From Planctomycetaceae bacterium (GTDB lineage Bacteria > Planctomycetota > Planctomycetia > Pirellulales > Pirellulaceae), in assembly GCA_002705165.1 (NCBI GenBank), contig PAJC01000022.1:1-8913 (forward strand): a stretch of DNA of 8,913 nucleotides, read 5' to 3'. Shown piece by piece: positions 7,234 through 8,913 of this stretch. The first letter of the stretch is position 1, and every line of letters begins with the position of its first letter. Made by a program: the position numbers and the translations under genes. The notes under the pieces are model-generated. The model had not been told where the DNA came from, ran no database searches, and was given only the letters and a program-made list of their open reading frames with translations.

Positions 7234-8103
7234 TTGAAAGAATTCGATTATTTGGCACCGGAATCGGTGTCAGAAGTAGTTTCCGTAATTAGCGAACACG
7301 GTGACCGTGCGAAATTGCTCGCCGGTGGAACGGATATCATTGTGCAACTGCGTGAAGGTTTGCGAGAAGCGGACGTCGTCGTGGACATTAAGAAAATCGA
7401 TAAAGTTACCTCCTTTAAGTACTCCGAAGAAAATGGACTCTCTTTAGGTGCCGCCGTTGCCTGCTACCATCTGTACGAACACCCTGAATTATCCAGACTC
7501 TATGGAGCGCTGGCAGACTCCGCACACATCATCGGTGGTTGGCAAATCCAAAGTCGTGCGAGTATCGGTGGTAATTTATGTAATGCTTCACCTGCAGCCG
7601 ACTCTATCCCGTCACTAATTGCATTGAATGCAACAGCCCTCATCGCCGGACCGAATGGTGAACGGACGGTAGCCGTTCAGGACTTCTGCACAGGTCCCGG
7701 TCGTAATGTGCTGGAAAATGGTGAACTACTGGTCTCTATTCAGATACCGGCTCAATGCAGTGACAGTGGCTCAGCCTATGAGCGTTTCATTCCGCGAAAC
7801 GAAATGGATATCGCGGTTGTAGGGGTCGGATCATGGGTCAGACTGTCTGCCGACGGAACCATTGTTGAAGCTCGGATTTCATTAGGAGCTGTAGCAGCCA
7901 CCCCACTGTTTGCTGAAGAGGCATCTGCAAGTCTGGCCGGCAAACAGCCTACGGAAGAAAACTTTGCTGTGGCCGGAGAACTCGCCAAGCAAATTGCGAC
8001 GCCGATTAGTGATATGCGTGGCACCGATGAATATCGTGCACATCTTGTTGGAGTACTCGTAAAACGGACTTTGACTACCGCTGCTGAGCGAGCTCAGAAC
8101 TAA
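7234..8103 (+). CDS. xanthine dehydrogenase/CO dehydrogenase family FAD-binding subunit (CoxM/subunit M type)
   Basis: This 289-residue protein is the medium, FAD-carrying subunit of a molybdenum hydroxylase; it passes electrons from the iron-sulfur subunit to an acceptor. The N-terminal FAD-binding domain (PF00941, about 1-175) has AGGTDI (30-35) and the second flavin loop RASIGGNLCNASPAADS (108-124). The C-terminal domain (PF03450, about 180-284) has ERFIPRNEMDIAVVGVG (183-199) and the closing DMRGTDEYR (260-268). Length equals the family norm of 280-290. The start is TTG at 7234: an in-frame TAG at 7225-7227 excludes a longer form, and MKEFDYLAPES aligns with the usual family N-terminus, whereas the first in-frame ATG is much further in. 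Ribosome-binding signal is poor. First gene of a three-gene operon with the [2Fe-2S] subunit 59 bases on. Substrate cannot be read from this subunit. Confidence 0.93.
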   Translation: MKEFDYLAPESVSEVVSVISEHGDRAKLLAGGTDIIVQLREGLREADVVVDIKKIDKVTSFKYSEENGLSLGAAVACYHLYEHPELSRLYGALADSAHIIGGWQIQSRASIGGNLCNASPAADSIPSLIALNATALIAGPNGERTVAVQDFCTGPGRNVLENGELLVSIQIPAQCSDSGSAYERFIPRNEMDIAVVGVGSWVRLSADGTIVEARISLGAVAATPLFAEEASASLAGKQPTEENFAVAGELAKQIATPISDMRGTDEYRAHLVGVLVKRTLTTAAERAQN

Positions 8104-8150
8104 CACCGACCAAACAATACTGTACACCTTGCGTGCATTCGTAATAGATA

Positions 8151-8155
8151 AAGGA
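8151..8155 (+). promoter_or_regulatory. ribosome binding site deciding the GTG start at 8163
   Basis: AAGGA lies seven bases before GTG at 8163-8165. No ATG alternative at the N-terminus is available in frame, so this site supports the GTG start of the [2Fe-2S] subunit. Confidence 0.75.
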
Positions 8156-8162
8156 AATAATC

Positions 8163-8651
8163 GTGTCAGCCTCTAAAAAAGTACATGTGACAACCACGAT
8201 TAATGGAGAGGGCATTGATTTCCTCTGTGAGCCGCGTCACAGCTTACTGGAAGTCCTGCGGGATAATCTCGGACTAACTGGCTCCAAGGAAGGCTGTAAC
8301 AACGGAAACTGTGGAGCTTGTACTGTCCTGCTCAATGGTCGACCAGTTGACAGTTGCCTCGTGCTGGGTGCGGAAGTGGAAGGAGCTGAAATCGAAACCG
8401 TTGAAGGGATCGCGTGCAACTCTAATCTTCATCCTGTTCAAGAATGCTTCCTGGAGGGTGCTGCCTTACAGTGTGGGATCTGTACTCCCGGCTTCATGGT
8501 CGCGTCTAAAGCATTGCTTGATAAAGACCCCCATCCGTCGGAGGAGACGATTCGGTTCGACCTGTCGGGAAACCTCTGTCGCTGTACCGGTTACGACAAA
8601 ATCGTACGTGCTGTGCAGGCAGCCGGGCAGAAGATGAGTACCGAAGTCTAA
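8163..8651 (+). CDS. (2Fe-2S)-binding subunit of a molybdenum hydroxylase (CoxS type)
   Basis: This 162-residue protein is the small electron-transfer subunit. The N-terminal plant-ferredoxin-like domain holds the first [2Fe-2S] cluster: C45, C50 and C53 in EGCNNGNCGACTVLLNG plus C65 in VDSCLV. The C-terminal four-helix domain (PF01799, about 78-152) holds the second cluster near the molybdenum site: C104 and C107 in LQCGICTPG and C139 and C141 in NLCRCTGY. All eight cysteines are in place, and Q103 of the LQCGICTPG motif, which contacts the molybdenum cofactor in structures of the family, is conserved. Length matches the usual 155-165. The GTG start is supported by AAGGA seven bases upstream. 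It sits between the FAD and molybdopterin subunit genes with gaps of 59 and 74 bases and no terminator, so all three are likely cotranscribed. Cytoplasmic: no signal peptide. Confidence 0.95.
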   Translation: MSASKKVHVTTTINGEGIDFLCEPRHSLLEVLRDNLGLTGSKEGCNNGNCGACTVLLNGRPVDSCLVLGAEVEGAEIETVEGIACNSNLHPVQECFLEGAALQCGICTPGFMVASKALLDKDPHPSEETIRFDLSGNLCRCTGYDKIVRAVQAAGQKMSTEV

Positions 8652-8712
8652 GCGTTTGAAACTAATCCTTTTTTGAATATCAACCTGTCGCTACAGAGCT
8701 AATAAACTTATC

Positions 8713-8717
8713 AGGAG
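8713..8717 (+). promoter_or_regulatory. ribosome binding site deciding the GTG start at 8726
   Basis: AGGAG, the best Shine-Dalgarno match in the window, lies eight bases before GTG at 8726-8728 and fixes the start of the molybdopterin subunit. Apart from it the 74-base gap 8652-8725 shows nothing notable. Confidence 0.8.
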
Positions 8718-8725
8718 TATTACCC

Positions 8726-8913
8726 GTGACCACGACTCAGTATCGCGTCATTGGAACCCGTCCCGTTCGACATGACGGAGCCGATAAAGTAACCGGGAAA
8801 GCCATCTACACAGCCGATACCAAACTACCCGGCATGCTGGCTGGTTTTGTACTGCGTAGCCCGCATGCTCACGCCAAAATCATTTCCATCGACACCAGTG
8901 AAGCCGAAGCGAC
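8726..8913 (+). CDS. molybdopterin-binding large subunit of a xanthine/CO dehydrogenase family enzyme, N-terminal part
   Basis: From GTG at 8726 the frame stays open to the window edge, giving 62 codons plus two bases. The translation starts MTTTQYRVIGTRPVRHDGAD and continues KVTGKAIYTAD (21-31), LPGMLAGFVLRSPHAHAKI (34-52) and ISIDTSEAEA (53-62). This is the typical N-terminus of the large subunit (aldehyde oxidase/xanthine dehydrogenase a/b hammerhead domain, PF01315), normally 700-800 residues long, so over 90 % lies beyond the right edge. The molybdenum-binding domain and the active-site loop that separates form I CO dehydrogenase (AYxCSFR) from other hydroxylases are not visible, so the substrate is open: purines, aldehydes, N-heterocycles or CO are all possible. 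A strong AGGAG eight bases upstream supports the GTG start. Third gene in M-S-L order behind the FAD and [2Fe-2S] subunits. Confidence 0.93.
   Translation, partial: MTTTQYRVIGTRPVRHDGADKVTGKAIYTADTKLPGMLAGFVLRSPHAHAKIISIDTSEAEA

Noticed and set aside
7218..7292. ATG-initiated 24-codon frame overlapping the start of the FAD subunit gene in another frame
   Set aside because: It offers an ATG near the start of the gene, but the product is short and unremarkable, and the TTG frame gives a perfect family N-terminus. A role in translational coupling is possible but nothing in the sequence shows it.
1..8913. Mobile elements, CRISPR arrays, tRNA genes, phage genes or a defence island
   Set aside because: No transposase or integrase motifs, no regularly spaced repeats, no tRNA-like folds with CCA ends, and no defence-type proteins were seen; the recognisable genes are ordinary planctomycete families.

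Overview
The window looks like chromosomal DNA from a planctomycete, probably of the Gimesia/Rubinisphaera type (order Planctomycetales). The main reason is the tandem pair of a DUF1549/DUF1553 'planctomycete cytochrome C' protein and a Tat-exported DUF1501 protein, a signature gene pair of that phylum. GC content looks close to 50 %, Shine-Dalgarno sites are weak or absent before several genes, and three consecutive genes start with TTG or GTG. The genus is an inference and no marker gene fixes it.

Left part, minus strand. Bases 1-201 hold the first 67 codons of a small anti-sigma-factor-like protein that runs off the left edge. A 381-base gap follows. It contains a strong rho-independent terminator (517-558) for the gene to its right, some promoter-like boxes, and an unexplained perfect hairpin. 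Next come the DUF1501 protein (583-2040) and, 11 bases upstream of it, the large PSCyt1-DUF1549-DUF1553 protein (2052-5150). These two form an operon transcribed right to left, with a likely TATAAT promoter about 110 bases upstream of the large gene and a leader of about 100 bases. A histidine phosphatase family gene (5291-5977) lies further upstream on the same strand.

Right part, plus strand. After a 138-base divergent intergenic region comes an ABC transporter ATPase of the MalK/UgpC/MsiK family (6116-7126) with no permease or binding protein beside it. A short regulatory region with an extended -10 promoter (TGCTATAAT) precedes three genes in FAD subunit - [2Fe-2S] subunit - molybdopterin subunit order. 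This is the CoxM-CoxS-CoxL arrangement of a xanthine dehydrogenase/aerobic CO dehydrogenase-type molybdenum hydroxylase. The third gene is cut by the right edge after 62 codons, so its substrate-determining active site is not visible.

Functionally there are three blocks. The first is an exported two-protein module of unknown biochemistry, often linked by inference to breakdown of complex polysaccharides. The second is a pair of single-gene units, a phosphatase and an orphan sugar-type ATPase. The third is a cytoplasmic molybdenum hydroxylase operon. I see no CRISPR array, transposon, phage gene, tRNA or rRNA, and nothing that clearly amounts to a new system. The most interesting leads are small: the hairpin unit at 360-440, the inverted repeat at the hydroxylase promoter, the orphan ATPase with a shortened C-terminal domain, and the all-non-ATG start codons of the hydroxylase operon.
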